Shown in pieces: positions 62,370 through 64,000 of a stretch of DNA of 64,000 bases; position 1 is the stretch's first letter; each line of letters begins with the position of its first letter. The stretch is from UBA4615 sp044368415 (lineage in GTDB: Bacteria; Pseudomonadota; Gammaproteobacteria; Burkholderiales; Burkholderiaceae_E): positions 1-64,000 of the forward strand of contig JBIPLJ010000001.1 in assembly GCA_044368415.1 (NCBI GenBank), given 5' to 3'. The notes under the pieces were generated by a model. It was not told the DNA's origin and made no database searches. It was given only the letters and a program-made list of their open reading frames with translations. A program made the position numbers and the translations under genes.

Positions 62370-63428
62370 CTACATCCGCTTGCCTGACGACGGTGCAAGG
62401 CCACCTTTCCTGGGCTTGGCCTTCGAACGCCGCGTTGTCTGCCTCGTTTGCGAGGGGGCATCCGGCGACACAAGCCAGCGTTCCCGCAACAGCGACTCCT
62501 CGCGCAACACCTCGGCATGCGCCCGCTGCACGCCTTCGACGAACGCGAACATGGCAGGAGACATCGTCCGTTTGCGCAAGCGGACAATGCTCCATTCGAC
62601 GCCCAACCATTTCGCCTCGAGCAGCGGCACGATCTGTCTATTTTCGAGTTCGGCCCGCACCATCCCCAATGTCGCGAACGTGAACGCGTTCGTGTTCGCC
62701 ACGATACCTGTTGCGAATCGAATTGACGGACATTCGATCGCCGGAAAGGGCGACGTCGAAGCCCCCCCGTGGACCGACAGCGCGCGCCGGGCGGCGAGGA
62801 TCGGCTTCAACACGCGCGGCGGCAACATCACCACCTGAGCGAACGGATACTCCAGAACCTCAGCGAATGCGAGAGGCGTTCTGCCTACCAGCGGATGCCC
62901 GGCACGAACGACGACAAACCCAGCAATGGGCGTGAGCTCGGCGACGACCTCGAAGGCACCCTCGCCTTCCAGGACGCTGGCCTCGGCGATGGCGAGGTCG
63001 ACCGTACGCGCGCGAAGCAATCGGGCCACCACTGCGGGGTCGTTCATCACGGTCCGAAGGCGAACCCCCGGATGCGCGGCGGCAAACCGCGCGGCACAGA
63101 TCGGACCGAGCACTTCGGCCACGTACGGGCCCATGCCCACCGAGAGCTCGCCCGTTCCGAGCCCTTTGGCAAGTGCCACCTCCCGCTCGAGATCAGCGAC
63201 CTCCGCCAACACTTCGGCGACGTGCTGCATGAACACGCGACCGAAGTCGGTCGGCTCGTGCCCCGCTCGGCTGCGATTGAAGAGCGGCAGCCCGACACGC
63301 GCTTCGAGCTCCTGGATACCGCGACTCAGGGACGGCTGCGCGATACCCAAAGCCACGGCGGCGCGGCTGAAGCTGCCGTGGTCTGCCAATGCCTGCGCGT
63401 GGCGAAGCAAGCGAAGGTCGATCGACAC
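62370..63428 (-). CDS. LysR-family regulator
   Basis: A 352-residue regulator starting at GTG with GGAG upstream. The N-terminal winged helix-turn-helix reads LRHAQALADHGSFSRAAVALGIAQPSLSRGIQELE. The effector domain is of normal length, and an extra basic Lys/Arg tail of about 30 residues follows. It is divergent from the broken nitroreductase gene, which may have been its target. Confidence 0.9.
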   Translation of the reverse strand: MSIDLRLLRHAQALADHGSFSRAAVALGIAQPSLSRGIQELEARVGLPLFNRSRAGHEPTDFGRVFMQHVAEVLAEVADLEREVALAKGLGTGELSVGMGPYVAEVLGPICAARFAAAHPGVRLRTVMNDPAVVARLLRARTVDLAIAEASVLEGEGAFEVVAELTPIAGFVVVRAGHPLVGRTPLAFAEVLEYPFAQVVMLPPRVLKPILAARRALSVHGGASTSPFPAIECPSIRFATGIVANTNAFTFATLGMVRAELENRQIVPLLEAKWLGVEWSIVRLRKRTMSPAMFAFVEGVQRAHAEVLREESLLRERWLVSPDAPSQTRQTTRRSKAKPRKGGLAPSSGKRM

Positions 63429-63584
63429 CAGGAAGCTCCAGAACCGGCAACGGCTTGAGTAAACTTAGTTCACATACAAACCATAGCCGTCATGAGCTTG
63501 AGCAATATCTGGCGGCCAAGCACACTCCAGCCTGGCAGCGGCATGCGCAGCAGCCCGTTTCCGGATCGATCGCCTGCGACGAGC

Positions 63585-63972
63585 CATGAACGGTGGGACG
63601 GCGCGAAGGGCATCGCCCGCGACGACCGCGCCAGGACTGGGTGCTGCGCGGCTTCCGCCAGTTCGACGTGCCCGCGTCGATCATCGTCAACTACGACCGC
63701 GCGCTGCACGGCAGCGACATCCCGCCGTTCGACTGCTGGGCCGTGGTCAATTGCCTGGTGAACGCGGCGTGGTCGCGCGGGCTGGGCTGCGTGATCAACA
63801 CGCCAGGGGATCATGCAGTCGCCGGTGGTGCGGGCGGAGGCGCGGATTCCCGCGGACGAGGTGATCCAGACGTGTGTGGCGATCGGATGGGCGGACGAGA
63901 AGTTTCCGGCGAATGGGGTGGTGTCGCGGAGGACGGGGGGGCGGGGAGGCGGTTGTGTTCTTTGGGCTTGAG
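63585..63972 (+). pseudogene. frameshifted nitroreductase-family gene
   Basis: Three consecutive reading frames together spell the C-terminal half of a nitroreductase: RWDGAKGIARDD, then DWVLRGFRQFDVPASII and CWAVVNCLVNAAWSRGLG, then IMQSPVVRAEARIPADEV and FPANGVVSR, and finally VVFFGLEF. Single-base shifts near 63630, 63800 and 63935 (the last in G-rich runs) break the frame. The N-terminal FMN-binding half is missing. Sequencing error could explain the shifts but not the missing half. Confidence 0.75.
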
Positions 63973-64000
63973 TTCGGCAGTCGGGCTGAGGCTCGGCTCA

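Overview
The window is very GC-rich DNA with densely packed genes on both strands. Codon use, Shine-Dalgarno-type starts and gene content (Dpp-type ABC transporter, Kup, EgtB, KatE, YqjD-like and BON-domain stress proteins) point to a proteobacterium, most likely a betaproteobacterium of the Burkholderiales type. That placement is inference from gene content. I see no rRNA, tRNA, CRISPR array, complete insertion sequence or prophage.

Layout. 0.3-9.4 kb: small-metabolite enzymes (CnbZ/RidA-like deaminase, aspartate dehydrogenase, MDR oxidoreductase, lactate dehydrogenase family), a J-like/RDD membrane protein, and the AmmeMemoRadiSam pair (a Memo-AMMECR1 fusion overlapping a radical SAM enzyme). 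9.5-12.3 kb: a lone ParA ATPase and a lipoprotein ending in a CxxCH motif, with a collapsed second copy of both between them. 12.5-37.5 kb: a stress and envelope region holding an alpha/beta hydrolase, DUF2383, SGNH hydrolase, BON, two YqjD/DUF883-like proteins, hemerythrin, a sensor kinase, transglutaminase, DUF1328, a cyclic glucan synthase lacking its phosphorylase domain, a sorbosone-dehydrogenase-like lipoprotein, catalase HPII, a CPA1 antiporter, an L,D-transpeptidase and AsmA. 37.7-43.3 kb: a complete dipeptide-type ABC transporter. 43.4-51.8 kb: acyl-CoA and ketone catabolism genes (enoyl-CoA hydratase, Baeyer-Villiger-type monooxygenase, CoA-transferase, acyl-CoA synthetase, enoyl reductase) with EgtB among them. 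52-56.3 kb: RidA, a zinc-ribbon protein, and a TetR regulator divergent from a membrane operon with an ABA4-like protein, then an SDR. 56.5-61.8 kb: Kup under a KdpDE-like two-component pair, interrupted by a VapBC module flanked by about 140-bp direct repeats. 61.8-64 kb: DUF1428, a LysR regulator and a frameshifted nitroreductase.

The most striking property is how many genes are gutted: recognisable 5' and 3' ends are retained while the middle is missing. Examples are gamma-glutamyltranspeptidase, DUF1028, a proteasome-type protease, a PIN toxin, the lipoprotein copy and the GH94 domain of the glucan synthase. There are also plain truncations (MazF, ParD, PNPOx-like, kinase ATPase, phytase-like esterase, SDR, nitroreductase). 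This could be real genome decay by recurrent internal deletion or an assembly artefact, and it deserves read-level checking. Beyond relics, the most interesting intact systems are the AmmeMemoRadiSam pair, the TetR/ABA4-like operon with a well-formed promoter and operator, and the Kup-linked KdpDE variant.
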